A stretch of 49,226 nt of DNA from JANXXV01 sp038230275 (GTDB lineage Bacteria; Acidobacteriota; Terriglobia; Bryobacterales; Bryobacteraceae). A program made the position numbers and the translations under genes. Positions within the stretch are counted from its first letter, which is position 1. Every line of letters begins with the position of its first letter. This document shows positions 40,595 to 49,032 of the stretch, piece after piece. The stretch spans positions 1-49,226 of the forward strand of contig JBBRNO010000036.1 of the NCBI GenBank assembly GCA_038230275.1, given 5' to 3'. The notes beneath the pieces are model-generated. The model searched no databases. It had not been told where the DNA came from and was given only the letters and a program-made list of their open reading frames with translations.

Positions 40595-43443
40595 GGCTTT
40601 TGCACCGTGAAAACTGCGGGATCGCTCTGCTGCCCGGTGGCCAGCGATCGTACCTGCACTACATAAGATCCCGCCGGCAGATCCGGAGGCACTTGCGCGG
40701 ATATCTGCCCGCCGGCGGTTTGCAGCAGCGGAATCGCTGTATCGCTGAAGGTTACGCAGGATCCGCCCAACACCACTGGCGCCGGCAACTGGTCGGCCGT
40801 CCCTGCTGTTGCCAGATTGATCCCATTCAACTGCACAAACGAACCAGGCTTGACGTTTCGCGAACCGTCGCTGGAATTCACAATCGGATTCGTTCCGGCA
40901 AGCAGCGGCCGGCTGGCTCCGCTGGGCGTCATCGGCACCACACTCAATCCGGAAAGTGTAATGGCATAAGCGGTCCCGCCGGAATCCACCTGAATCTGGC
41001 GTGGAGGCACGTTGACCCGCGGGGGTCCGAACGCGGAGAATACCGGATTTTCAGCGAGCGGTCCCACAACCGAAATGGAGTTGTTCCGGAAGTCCAGCAG
41101 CTCAAGCAACGGCCGCGCATCGCCGGAGGGGGTGCTGGTGATTGTTGCCTTCACTGGAGTGGTGATGCGTACGAAAGTGTTGGCGTCCATGGTTGCCACG
41201 GCGGCCACGTTTCGAATGGCCGAAAGCGGTCCGGCCGGGGTGGCAAGGGGAGTTTCCGACCCGCCAATCAACGCCAGTGCAGAGTTCATGATGAAGCCGT
41301 TTTCCAGCAGATAAGATCCGTCGCCCGCCGCTGCCAGCGGGCCGAAATACCCTTGAATCACCGCTTGGGAATACGGCCGGTTTGAGATGGTGAACGTATC
41401 CGCAAGTCCGCTGTATAAGTAGGCCGTGCCATTTCCAGAAACGGCGATGATCGATTGGCCATCCTGCGACGCGATCATCTTCGGCACCGATCCGGCAACT
41501 ACCAACTGCGCCGGCGTGACGGAGTTTGCGGGGCGCACGGTCGCCTCGCCGTTCACTACTTTCCACTGTGAACCATCCGATTTTATGATCTGCAAACCGA
41601 AGAGCCCGCTGGCGATGGCCTGCGGCGAAATCGGTGTAGAAGCGCCGGAGCGCGGAATCGGCGGGAATGCCACCGAGCCGGAGACTTGCCCTGCCACCAG
41701 ATCCACGATGCTGATGGACTCGCCGCCGGTGTTGGCGACGTAGAGCGTGTTGCCGTCGGAACCGAATGCCATCTGATGCGGCAGCTGGCCCACTTCAATC
41801 GGTTTCACGAAGCTCTGCTTGACGGTGTCGAATACCTCGATCCGGTTGTAGCCCGAGTTGGTGATGTAGACCAGGCCGCGGGCGTCGTCCACAAGAATGT
41901 CTTGCAGACCCTCGGCCCGGGCTGTGGTGGTGACCTGTGGATAGATAACGCCGCGCTGGTCCGGCTGGCGCACATTCATGTACACCATGATTGTGTTCGG
42001 CACATTGATCGCTTCCGGAGACGAGAGGTTGATCAGCAACGGTGTGCCTGTATTGGTGACGCCACCGCCGCTGTAGAGGTTGGTTCCGAACTGCCGCGTC
42101 ACGGCAGTCCGGCCGGGTTCCATTGCGAAGTTGATGGCGCTGGGAACCACACCGCTGGTGGTTTGCGCAATCAGCGCGGCCGTGGCGTCGGGAACGCTGT
42201 ACGTGAGCTTGCCTTTCCCCAGGTTGACCACCGGAACGGAGAACCGCGCCACGCCCCGGTGGCAGTTGTCCACCGCCAGAAACACCGCCGTTGTCTGCGG
42301 TTGCAGAATCGGGTAGTCATAAAGATGGGCCAGCGGCAAATGGATCAGCCCGGATTCAGAAACGCCCCACGCCTCCGCGTTATCCGAGGTGATGACCATT
42401 TTCGCAACCAGGCTCTCCGGGATCTTGATGCCGAGATTCGTTCGCAGATGATGCGAGTTTGAGATCAGCAGGGTCGACGCCTGTGCGCGGGTCGGGGGGT
42501 TCGAAAAAGGCGCGACATTGAAAGCACTGTAAATAGTTTCCCCGTCCGACGAGAAAGAGCTGCCGCCCACGTTCTGCAAAGTGGTGAAAGTGACATTGCC
42601 CGCGGTGCTGAGTGGAAACGGAACGTTAGCCGTGCTCTGCTGCGCCACTACCGCGAGAGTGGCAGTATCGTAAAGCGTAAAGCCAGCCATGAACCGCGAA
42701 CCATCGGGCGAAATCGAAAGCACCGTCGATTGCCCCGTAACAACGCGGCTGCGAAGAATGGATGCCGAGGCGGTTTCATAGACGAACAACACCGTGGACG
42801 CGTTGTTATTGATGGTGCTCAGCCCGACGATGAACGCGCCGTCGATGGTCCGGAGCAGCTTGCCGCGGAAGGTGGTCTGCGGCCGTGGCAGCACTACCGG
42901 AGAAACCGGAGCCGGCGTGGGAGGCGGCGGCGGAAAGGCCACCGGGGTCAGTTGCTGACTTTGCGTCTGGGCGGGATCGAAGATTAGCAGCGAGTTAATC
43001 TGAACCGTGCTGGGGGTGCCCTCCGTGGTGATGAGAACTCGTCCGTCGCTGCCCACTGCGACGCCTTCCGGCTTCGCGGTTAGCGCCACCGTTTGGGTAA
43101 CGGTCCTCGAACGCAAGTCGATTACAGACAGACTGGAACTGGAGTTGTTGCTGACATAGAGAAAGTCGCCGCTCATCGACATGGCAGCGGCCACTGGCAA
43201 GCTTCCAACGGAAATGGACCCAACGATTCTCTTGCCCAGGTAGTCGTAGATGTCGACCCGGTTTGCCGCTGAGTTCAGCAGGTAAAGGTTGCCGCGGGTT
43301 TCATCAAGGACAACGTCAGACGGCGATCCTCCCAATCGAATTACATCGCCAAATGTGGCCCCCGTAGACTGCGCGGAGGCCTTCCGGGCGAACGGATTGA
43401 GAAGCAATAAGAGCAGTAAGAAGACGCAATTCCGGCGAGTCAT
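40591..43443 (-). CDS. Large secreted beta-propeller protein with truncated TIGR03437 domain (paralogue)
   Basis: 950 residues with a signal peptide (about 1-25). Propeller repeats include LDETRGNLYLLNSAANRVDIYD, DFLYVSNNSSSSLSVIDLR and TLYVANTGGESISIVDLV. Matching segments occur in the same order as in the downstream paralogue. The C-terminus keeps the first half of TIGR03437 (NVKPGSFVQLNGINL, LGGSCVTFSDTAIPLL, VVQVRSLATGQ), then stops at FTVQKP, where the paralogue continues for about 135 residues. It also lacks the Gly-rich insert. It is the first gene of the pair, divergent from the ECF sigma gene. Function unknown; the family is expanded in Solibacteres. Confidence 0.85.
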   Translation of the reverse strand: MTRRNCVFLLLLLLLNPFARKASAQSTGATFGDVIRLGGSPSDVVLDETRGNLYLLNSAANRVDIYDYLGKRIVGSISVGSLPVAAAMSMSGDFLYVSNNSSSSLSVIDLRSRTVTQTVALTAKPEGVAVGSDGRVLITTEGTPSTVQINSLLIFDPAQTQSQQLTPVAFPPPPPTPAPVSPVVLPRPQTTFRGKLLRTIDGAFIVGLSTINNNASTVLFVYETASASILRSRVVTGQSTVLSISPDGSRFMAGFTLYDTATLAVVAQQSTANVPFPLSTAGNVTFTTLQNVGGSSFSSDGETIYSAFNVAPFSNPPTRAQASTLLISNSHHLRTNLGIKIPESLVAKMVITSDNAEAWGVSESGLIHLPLAHLYDYPILQPQTTAVFLAVDNCHRGVARFSVPVVNLGKGKLTYSVPDATAALIAQTTSGVVPSAINFAMEPGRTAVTRQFGTNLYSGGGVTNTGTPLLINLSSPEAINVPNTIMVYMNVRQPDQRGVIYPQVTTTARAEGLQDILVDDARGLVYITNSGYNRIEVFDTVKQSFVKPIEVGQLPHQMAFGSDGNTLYVANTGGESISIVDLVAGQVSGSVAFPPIPRSGASTPISPQAIASGLFGLQIIKSDGSQWKVVNGEATVRPANSVTPAQLVVAGSVPKMIASQDGQSIIAVSGNGTAYLYSGLADTFTISNRPYSQAVIQGYFGPLAAAGDGSYLLENGFIMNSALALIGGSETPLATPAGPLSAIRNVAAVATMDANTFVRITTPVKATITSTPSGDARPLLELLDFRNNSISVVGPLAENPVFSAFGPPRVNVPPRQIQVDSGGTAYAITLSGLSVVPMTPSGASRPLLAGTNPIVNSSDGSRNVKPGSFVQLNGINLATAGTADQLPAPVVLGGSCVTFSDTAIPLLQTAGGQISAQVPPDLPAGSYVVQVRSLATGQQSDPAVFTVQKP

Positions 43444-43509
43444 GGTATGAGGTTATCTTACTAAACAACGGAACCGGCGGAGAGTTTGTAAATTCCGGGT
43501 AAAGATGAT

Positions 43510-43547
43510 GTTAAGACCGTTAGGCTTATCGATTTTACACTCTTAAC
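43510..43547. promoter_or_regulatory. Inverted repeat before the sigma-factor gene
   Basis: GTTAAGA (43510-43516) and TCTTAAC (43541-43547) form a 7-bp inverted repeat with a 24-nt spacer. It lies in the AT-rich divergent region between the propeller gene and the sigma gene. It could be an operator or an RNA hairpin. Weak sigma-70-like boxes overlap it. Confidence 0.35.
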
Positions 43548-43602
43548 GATGTTTTTTCGCAACGTTAACCTCGGCGGTGCAAGAAGTTACGTCTTGGGAA
43601 GC

Positions 43603-44208
43603 ATGATGAATTGCGTAACCGAGATTCCGCACGAGGCGATCGACACCCTCGGGGCGGACGCGCATTTAATGCTTAGCGTCAAACTGGGGGATGGAGCCGC
43701 GTTGGAATCCCTGGTGAAAAAGCACCGCCGGCCTATTGTTTACTTCCTTTTCCGGATGGTGAAGAACTGGGCAATCGCAGAGGAACTGGCCCAGGAAGTC
43801 TTCTTCAAAATCTACCGCTACCGCGCTACTTACGAGGCGACGGCCCCGTTCAACAAGTGGCTGTACAGGATTGCGATGCACACGGGCCTGAACTACATCC
43901 GGTCCATTAAGCACGAGAAGGACCAAACCAGTCTGGATCAGCTAATGCCCCGGGGCAAGCAGCGGCAGGTAGCGGATGGGAAACCGGGCGCGGAGTTCAA
44001 CATCATCCGGCAAGGCCGGCTGGATACCGTCCGCCAAGCGATTGAGGATCTTCCCGAGCGTCAACGGGTAGTGGTTTACATGCATAAGTACCGCGAGATG
44101 GAATACACGCAAATCGCCGCAGCGATGGGTTGCTCCACGCTGGCCATCAAATCCCTCGCGTTCCGCGCCTATTCCACGTTACGCGTGCGGCTGGCAAATG
44201 TCGCGTAG
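43603..44208 (+). CDS. ECF-type RNA polymerase sigma factor
   Basis: About 201 residues from ATG 43603 (218 from 43549). Region 2 includes ALESLVKKHRRPIVYFLFRM, AEELAQEVFFKIYRYRA and PFNKWLYRIAMHTGLNYIRS. Region 4 includes RQAIEDLPERQRVVVYMHKY and YTQIAAAMGCSTLAIKSLAF. The extended loop between them is sigma-2/4 ECF typical. No anti-sigma factor is adjacent; a histidine kinase follows after 29 bp, so regulation may be through that system. The start at 43603 has a GGGAAG before it. It is divergent from the propeller operon, a plausible but unproven target. Confidence 0.88.
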   Translation: MMNCVTEIPHEAIDTLGADAHLMLSVKLGDGAALESLVKKHRRPIVYFLFRMVKNWAIAEELAQEVFFKIYRYRATYEATAPFNKWLYRIAMHTGLNYIRSIKHEKDQTSLDQLMPRGKQRQVADGKPGAEFNIIRQGRLDTVRQAIEDLPERQRVVVYMHKYREMEYTQIAAAMGCSTLAIKSLAFRAYSTLRVRLANVA

Positions 44209-44224
44209 TGGCCTATGACGCGCG

Positions 44225-44230
44225 TATAAT
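44225..44230 (+). promoter_or_regulatory. Perfect TATAAT box, possible leaderless promoter for histidine kinase
   Basis: TATAAT sits 8 bp before the kinase ATG (44238), in the 29-bp gap after the sigma gene. The transcription start would fall at or one base before the ATG. The -35 region (about 44202-44207, CGCGTA) is poor. Possible leaderless start; inference. Confidence 0.3.
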
Positions 44231-44237
44231 TTCGACT

Positions 44238-45959
44238 ATGCGGAGTTGGCCCAGCAAGGCGGCACTATCGCTTGGATTGATGTGTGCGGTGCTTCTGCTG
44301 CTACCGGTGCTGGCGGTGCTGCAATACCGCTGGGTTGGCCAGGTCAGCGAAGCGGAGCGCGAGCACATGCAGGCCAATCTGCTGAAGATCACTACGCGTT
44401 TTTCCGAGGATTTCGACCACGAAATCGCCCTGGAATTGGCGAACGCATCGATCTCGTTCCAACGCGGACTCGAAGTTGATCCCGATCATATAGCTGAAGA
44501 GTACACGCGGCACTTCCAGAAGTGGCATCGGACGACGCAGTATCCGAAACTGTTCCGCCGCGGTTGTCTGGCAGTGATCTCAAAATCGGATACCGGCCCG
44601 GAGCTTTCCTGCTTCAACGCGAAGACCGGCAGCTTTGAGAAGTCGGACTGGACCCCTAATCTTGCGCAGGTCCGCGAGCGGATTACCGGTTTCGCGGCGG
44701 GGAGAATGGGGGCACGGACGGCTCCCGGCGAAGTGAGCGCGATCATGGTGATGCCCTTGATTTCGCCCTCGTCCCGATCCGGACCGCCGCGGCAGTTTCC
44801 CCGCGTCCTGCACTGGGCTATTACGGAACTGAATCTGGACTTCCTTGGAAGCGAGTTTCTTGCGGCCATGATCCAGAGGCATTTCGGCCACGCCGATGGC
44901 CTGGACTACGACGTGGATGTGGTGTCACGAACCGAGCCACGAGTGGTGCTCTACCAGTCTGATCCGAAGCGATCACTGACCACTCCGCTGAAGGGAGACG
45001 CGATCGTTAGCATCTTCGATCAACGGGCCGAGCGCTTCGCTCGATTCGGGCAGGGCCCGCCGCGCGCGGCCAATCTGGACCGGGGCCGCTGGCAATTGGT
45101 GGTGAATCACCGCGCCGGTTCGCTTGAGTCCGTGGTGCGTGAGGCCCGGCTGCGCAATCTGGTAATCAGTTCGGTGGTCTTGCTATTGCTGGGCGCCAGC
45201 ATCCTGATGATCATCATTTCCACACGCCGGGCCCAGAGGTTGCTGCGGGCACAGATGGAATTCGTGGCCGGCATCTCGCATGAATTCCGCACTCCGCTGG
45301 CTGTCATCTGCTCAGCGGGCGCGAATCTGGCCGATGGCGTGGTGACGTCCGATGCGAAGGCGCAACATTACGGAGATGTGATCCGAAAAGAGGGCAAGCG
45401 ACTTTCCGAACTGGTGGAGCAGGTGCTTGGATTTTCCAGTGCGCAATCGGGTTGGACGCACTACGACCTGCAACCGGTGGATGTGAATGAAGTCGTTCAG
45501 CGATCGGTGGCGGCGTGCCAATCCGCGTTGACCGAGGCCCATTGCAAGGTGGAGAGCGTAGTGGAACCGGGATTGCCGCAAATCATGGCGGATACCGGCG
45601 CGCTGGAGCGTTGCATCCGGAATTTGATCGGCAACGCGGCCAAGTACGCGCATGAGAGCGGCTGGATTGGAGTGTTTGCCGACCGCGGTGAGAGCGAAAG
45701 CGGCCCGTATCTAAGGATCCGGGTGGAAGACAAAGGGCCGGGGATCAAGGCAGCGGACCTGCCGCACATCTTTGAGCCGTTTTATCGCAGCCGCGATGCG
45801 GTGGAAGCTCGCGTTCATGGCGCGGGATTGGGGCTTAGCCTGGTGAAGAAGATCATCGAGCAGCATTCCGGACGAGTGAGGGTGTCAGGCGTTCCAGGGG
45901 GCGGCACGTGCTTCGCCCTGTATCTGCCGATTGCGAACGAGCCGGCTGGTGCCAACTAG
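44238..45959 (+). CDS. Membrane sensor histidine kinase
   Basis: A 573-residue kinase with helix 1 (about 8-29) and a large extracytoplasmic sensor (about 30-307) carrying a charged helical start (VSEAEREHMQANLLKITTRF). Helix 2 is about 308-328, and there is no clear HAMP domain. The HisKA H-box is FVAGISHEFRTPLAVI with His348. The HATPase domain has the N box (RNLIGNAAKYAHES), G1 (EDKGPGIKA), F box (IFEPFYRS) and G2 (GAGLGLSLVKKI). The signal is unknown; the sensor has no family I recognise. Its stop shares one base with the GTG of the response regulator (TAGTG). The ATG at 44238 is chosen because earlier frames overlap the sigma gene. Confidence 0.92.
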   Translation: MRSWPSKAALSLGLMCAVLLLLPVLAVLQYRWVGQVSEAEREHMQANLLKITTRFSEDFDHEIALELANASISFQRGLEVDPDHIAEEYTRHFQKWHRTTQYPKLFRRGCLAVISKSDTGPELSCFNAKTGSFEKSDWTPNLAQVRERITGFAAGRMGARTAPGEVSAIMVMPLISPSSRSGPPRQFPRVLHWAITELNLDFLGSEFLAAMIQRHFGHADGLDYDVDVVSRTEPRVVLYQSDPKRSLTTPLKGDAIVSIFDQRAERFARFGQGPPRAANLDRGRWQLVVNHRAGSLESVVREARLRNLVISSVVLLLLGASILMIIISTRRAQRLLRAQMEFVAGISHEFRTPLAVICSAGANLADGVVTSDAKAQHYGDVIRKEGKRLSELVEQVLGFSSAQSGWTHYDLQPVDVNEVVQRSVAACQSALTEAHCKVESVVEPGLPQIMADTGALERCIRNLIGNAAKYAHESGWIGVFADRGESESGPYLRIRVEDKGPGIKAADLPHIFEPFYRSRDAVEARVHGAGLGLSLVKKIIEQHSGRVRVSGVPGGGTCFALYLPIANEPAGAN

Positions 45960-46642
45960 TGGAAAAGCGATTATTGCTGGTGGAAGACGAGTTGGGACTG
46001 GTGCTCACGTTGACCGACCGTTTCCGTATGGAAGGCTACGAGGTGGAGTCGGCATCTGACGGGAACGAGGGTTTGAGAATGGCACTCGGCAGTTCCTTCG
46101 ACCTGATTCTGCTGGATGTGATGCTGCCGGGGAAGAGCGGCTACGACATCTGCCGGGAGGTGCGGGCGAAGGGGAACGAGACGCCCATTCTGATGTTGAC
46201 GGCGCGCGGGCAGGTGGTGGACAAAGTGGTTGGTTTGAAACTGGGCGCCGACGACTACATCACCAAGCCGTTCGATATGGTGGAGCTGCTGGCGCGGATG
46301 GAAGCGTTGATGCGGCGCGCCCCCAGCGTCACCAAGCCGTCCGTTACCTATCAATTTGGGGAGATCCGAGTCGATTTCCGTAAGGCCGAAGTGGTCCGCG
46401 ACGGAGCTGTGATCGTGCTATCGGCACGCGAGTTCACGCTGCTGCGGTATCTGATCGATAACCGCGGCGCTACGGTGTCGCGAGAGGAGTTGCTGAACCA
46501 GGTTTGGGGGCACCAGTCGATTCCCACCACGCGGACGGTGGATGTTCACGTGGCTTGGTTGCGGCAAAAGTTGGAAGACAACCCGAAGTACCCGCAGTAT
46601 ATTTTGACCATCCGCGGGATTGGTTATCGCTTCGCGGGTTAG
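45959..46642 (+). CDS. OmpR/PhoB-family response regulator
   Basis: A 227-residue regulator with a GTG start overlapping the kinase stop by one base. The receiver domain has acidic E9/D10, phospho-acceptor D53 in LILLDVMLPG, T81 and K103 in ITKPFD. The winged-helix DNA-binding domain (about 130-227) has LSAREFTLLRYLIDNRGATV, the VDVHVAWLRQKLEDNP recognition area and an ending in ILTIRGIGYRFAG. It is the cognate partner of the kinase. Its last 75 bases have a diverged copy at 47252-47326. Confidence 0.95.
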   Translation: MEKRLLLVEDELGLVLTLTDRFRMEGYEVESASDGNEGLRMALGSSFDLILLDVMLPGKSGYDICREVRAKGNETPILMLTARGQVVDKVVGLKLGADDYITKPFDMVELLARMEALMRRAPSVTKPSVTYQFGEIRVDFRKAEVVRDGAVIVLSAREFTLLRYLIDNRGATVSREELLNQVWGHQSIPTTRTVDVHVAWLRQKLEDNPKYPQYILTIRGIGYRFAG

Positions 46643-46677
46643 GCGCGGAGGTGGGGTGCGGTGCGAACCAACGGCTT

Positions 46678-47097
46678 TTAGCTTGGCTTCGCTGAGAGCC
46701 ACGCCGCGGCAGTCAAGGCCACTGTAATCAGCGCTGAAAAAACAATGGTGATGATGAAACGGTATTCCCAGCTCACAACGGTGATGGCGGCGAAACAAAG
46801 AGCGAAAGCCCACACAGTGAGCCGCATGGCCGCCAAAGTGTCTGTCCGAAGGTTACTTAGCTGCCACGCTAGTACCGCTGCAAACAAATAAAACATGCCG
46901 ACCGAGAACCCAGCCGCGACAAAGAGGCCCCGATACCTCCGGCTGAAACCCTGCATGTCAAAGTGAATGGATCGCATTGCGCTCAGCAGCGCGTCCACTC
47001 CCCAGGCGGAATCCGAATGGCGAAAACCAAGGGTATGACCGGCGGCAAAGAGCAGCAGAAAGACCGCCGCGATTCGATAGCGGATGCGCGCTTTCAT
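46678..47097 (-). CDS. Small four-helix membrane protein of unknown function
   Basis: A 139-residue protein with about four hydrophobic helices: RIAAVFLLLFAAGHTLGF, GLFVAAGFSVGMFYLFAAVL, LTVWAFALCFAAITVVSW and FIITIVFSALITVALTAAAW. A short amphipathic loop (SMRSIHFDMQGFSRRYRG) lies between helices 1 and 2. It resembles the LIC_13387-like group but has no known function. The ATG at 47097 follows a strong GGAGAGG, so the longer frame from 47109 is rejected. It sits between the response regulator and its remnant copy, converging on the regulator. Confidence 0.7.
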   Translation of the reverse strand: MKARIRYRIAAVFLLLFAAGHTLGFRHSDSAWGVDALLSAMRSIHFDMQGFSRRYRGLFVAAGFSVGMFYLFAAVLAWQLSNLRTDTLAAMRLTVWAFALCFAAITVVSWEYRFIITIVFSALITVALTAAAWLSAKPS

Positions 47098-47251
47098 AAA
47101 CCTCTCCAATAATTTTTGGCTGGCAGTTTATCAAGTCTTGAGCGTGCTGGTAAATCCGCTCCCTTTCCTTGCCAACGGGGCAGGCTTGGGATCCGCGATC
47201 GTCGAACGCGGGGGCAAGAATATTAAGATTTCAAAAATCACACGGCCAAAG

Positions 47252-47326
47252 AAGTTGGAAGACAACCCGAAGTACCCGCAATATATTTTGACGATTCGGG
47301 GGATTGGTTACCGGTTCGCGGCGTAG
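47252..47326 (+). pseudogene. Remnant of a second OmpR-type response regulator (last 24 codons plus stop)
   Basis: The 75 bases 47252-47326 match 46568-46642, the last 24 codons plus stop of the nearby regulator, with eight differences. Six are third-position and silent, and only the last codon changes an amino acid (Gly to Ala). In-frame sequence upstream to 47084 does not resemble a regulator. So this is the tail of a former paralogue whose body has been lost, not a recent copy of the intact gene. Confidence 0.75.
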
Positions 47327-47908
47327 GGCTGCACGGTGGCGTGCCGCGCGGAGCTCGGGCGCATAAGCGCCAACTTAAATTCTGAGAAAGAAATTTGGGC
47401 GGCGGTGATACACCCCGCTCGCTCAGCGAGGGAATAGCCTTTTGACTCCGGTCTAAGAGTTTTGCGTCGGGAGGCAAAGTGGCAGGGAGTGCTAACGAAG
47501 GGTCAACGTCGGGGCGTGATCTCCCCGAACGCCGTTTGTCGTCGACGTCCGGTTCGTTGACGGATCGGACGTTACGCGACGGCCTATGACCTCCGCGCCG
47601 GGCTTCATGCCAGTGAAGTTCGAGTCCACGCCGGGGAGGCAACCGAAACGAGACTTTCCATTCTGCGACTTGCCGTTCACCCCAATTTCCTGCTCGAACT
47701 ACCCCAACAAACTTAATTGGTTAGAAGAGATTTTCTTGTCAAGAGGCACCTTGCCCGGCTTGGCTTCTACGGCGTGCCGCTCAGGTACGGTGGCCAATTG
47801 GGCCGACTTGGAGTGACAGCAGTGGACAACCTCTCAGACCTTCAGGTATTCGGTAACGGTTTGGATTCGTATTCTTGGAAGTAGAGAACCCTTCCGGCAA
47901 GCACCACC
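47327..47908. other. Gene-poor region
   Basis: About 580 bases after the regulator remnant. Frames on both strands lack ribosome-binding sites and family resemblance. One GC hairpin (CTCGCTCAGCGAG, about 47429-47441) is visible. Nothing else was recognised; it looks like decayed or non-coding DNA. Confidence 0.5.
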
Positions 47909-48217
47909 TTGCCAGATTGTTCGAGGGCGTACGCTGACTATCGTGTAGTTCGCCAACTGCGCTATACGGCAGTTAAAGCGGGCCTGCTTGGCGGGTCCGA
48001 CTTCATCGACTTTCTCAGTCGTCATCCATTGGATTGGGACTTGCAGCTAAACCGGGAGTACTACAAAAATGGTGGCGGCGATCCATTCGCGCGGTCAACA
48101 CTTGCGAAGTTGGTTCGTCCACGAGTTCGAGACTTAAGGACTCGCGACATTTCGGAGTACTTCCTCGATCGCTTCCCGAGGGAACTCGTTAAGAAGGCCT
48201 TGCGTCGAGCAGAATAG
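47909..48217 (+). CDS. Hypothetical protein (uncertain)
   Basis: A 102-codon frame from TTG 47909. The part from about residue 27 (GGSDFIDFLSRHPLDWDLQL, then ARSTLAKLVRPRVRDLRTRD and EYFLDRFPRELVKKALRRAE) has the charge pattern and helix propensity of a real protein, but the family is not recognised. There is no ribosome-binding site at the start. It could be the C-terminal end of a gene whose front is degraded; the area upstream is gene-poor. Confidence 0.35.
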   Translation: MPDCSRAYADYRVVRQLRYTAVKAGLLGGSDFIDFLSRHPLDWDLQLNREYYKNGGGDPFARSTLAKLVRPRVRDLRTRDISEYFLDRFPRELVKKALRRAE

Positions 48218-48415
48218 TGACTCAAGATACGGAACTGAGCACCCAACGCGGATCGAACAATCATCCACGTTGGGTGCCCAGCTTGGACGAACCCGCAGTC
48301 TCAGCCCCCAAGTATCAAAAGCCAAATAGTTTCTGTTGGTTCGATCGGACTCTGCTTTATGCCGCAAGAGTTCGAAATGCGTCCAGTGAGGGGAGCCAGC
48401 TACAGTGGAGGCGTC

Positions 48416-48733
48416 TCATTCTGCGAATACTTCTTGCAGCGTCCGCAACGTGGCGCTGAGCGTCCTTGCCGAGACTACTCCCAGTTTCTTCGCCAACCGG
48501 GTCTTGTCCACGGCGCGAACCTGATCGAGCAGGATCAAACCCTTCCGGCCACCATGATTGATACCGATCCGAAACGGCGCCGCTTGACCCGAGGTGGTCA
48601 TGGGGGCGACAAGTGCTGTGCGCAGATGATCGTGCATTTCGGACGGGGACACCACGACGCACGGACGTGTCTTCCTGATTTCACTCCCGACCGTGGGATC
48701 GAGATTCACTAGCCAGATCTCGCCACGGGTCAC
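48416..48733 (-). CDS. mazF: MazF/PemK-like endoribonuclease toxin
   Basis: A 105-residue toxin starting MTRGEIWLVNLDPTVGSEIR followed by KTRPCVVVSPSEMHDHLRTA and the VAPMTTSG strand. This is the beta-barrel PemK/MazF family of sequence-specific mRNA-cleaving enzymes. The catalytic-type Arg in KTRP and the Thr/Ser in the MTTSG strand are kept. Its ATG overlaps the antitoxin stop by four bases. It is transcribed with mazE from the promoter at 48997-49032, and nothing suggests inactivation. Confidence 0.93.
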   Translation of the reverse strand: MTRGEIWLVNLDPTVGSEIRKTRPCVVVSPSEMHDHLRTALVAPMTTSGQAAPFRIGINHGGRKGLILLDQVRAVDKTRLAKKLGVVSARTLSATLRTLQEVFAE

Positions 48734-48993
48734 CAGACCAACTCCGAATCCCCCGCATTACCAAATTCGCCCATCACGAGTTCGTCGTCGCCAGCTTCCG
48801 CGATTCTCTCGGCAGCCTCAGACCAACCGGTGCGGGCCGGGCTCGCGGGCCTGCGCAGCACCAGTGCGCCATCCTCGATTGTCATTTCCACTCCCGCCTT
48901 CGCGTCCAGACCCATCTGCGCGAGTACCGGTTTTGGGATGACGACTCCCTGGGAGTTCCCGATCTGTCGAAGGCTTAGGTGCATTGCTCGCAT
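48730..48993 (-). CDS. mazE: MazE-like AbrB-fold antitoxin
   Basis: An 87-residue antitoxin with an AbrB/MazE N-terminal domain (SLRQIGNSQGVVIPKPVLAQ, then AGVEMTIEDGALVLRRP) and an acidic C-terminal tail (AEAGDDELVMGEFGNAGDSE) that would occupy the toxin. ATG 48993 or ATG 48984 could be the start; both lie a few bases after the predicted transcription start. It overlaps mazF by 4 bp and is expected to repress the operon through the palindrome at 48997-49011. Confidence 0.9.
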   Translation of the reverse strand: MRAMHLSLRQIGNSQGVVIPKPVLAQMGLDAKAGVEMTIEDGALVLRRPASPARTGWSEAAERIAEAGDDELVMGEFGNAGDSELVW

Positions 48994-48996
48994 CGT

Positions 48997-49032
48997 AATA
49001 ACAATGTTATTCCACGCTCCTTGGTGTGTCAA
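48997..49032 (-). promoter_or_regulatory. mazEF promoter with palindromic operator
   Basis: On the minus strand a perfect TTGACA (49032-49027) is followed after 17 bp by TAACAT (49009-49004). The -10 box is inside a perfect 15-bp palindrome, AATAACAATGTTATT (48997-49011), four bases before the mazE ATG at 48993. This is the usual place for an autoregulatory MazE/MazEF site. The predicted start is at about 48997, so the leader would be almost absent. No gene is recognised from here to the window end, apart from an unplaced frame opening at 49136 on the plus strand. Confidence 0.7.

Noticed and set aside
43444..43548. ECF-type promoter (GGAAC at about 43470) for sigma autoregulation
   Set aside because: No matching -10 motif at the right distance was seen, so it is not reported as a feature.
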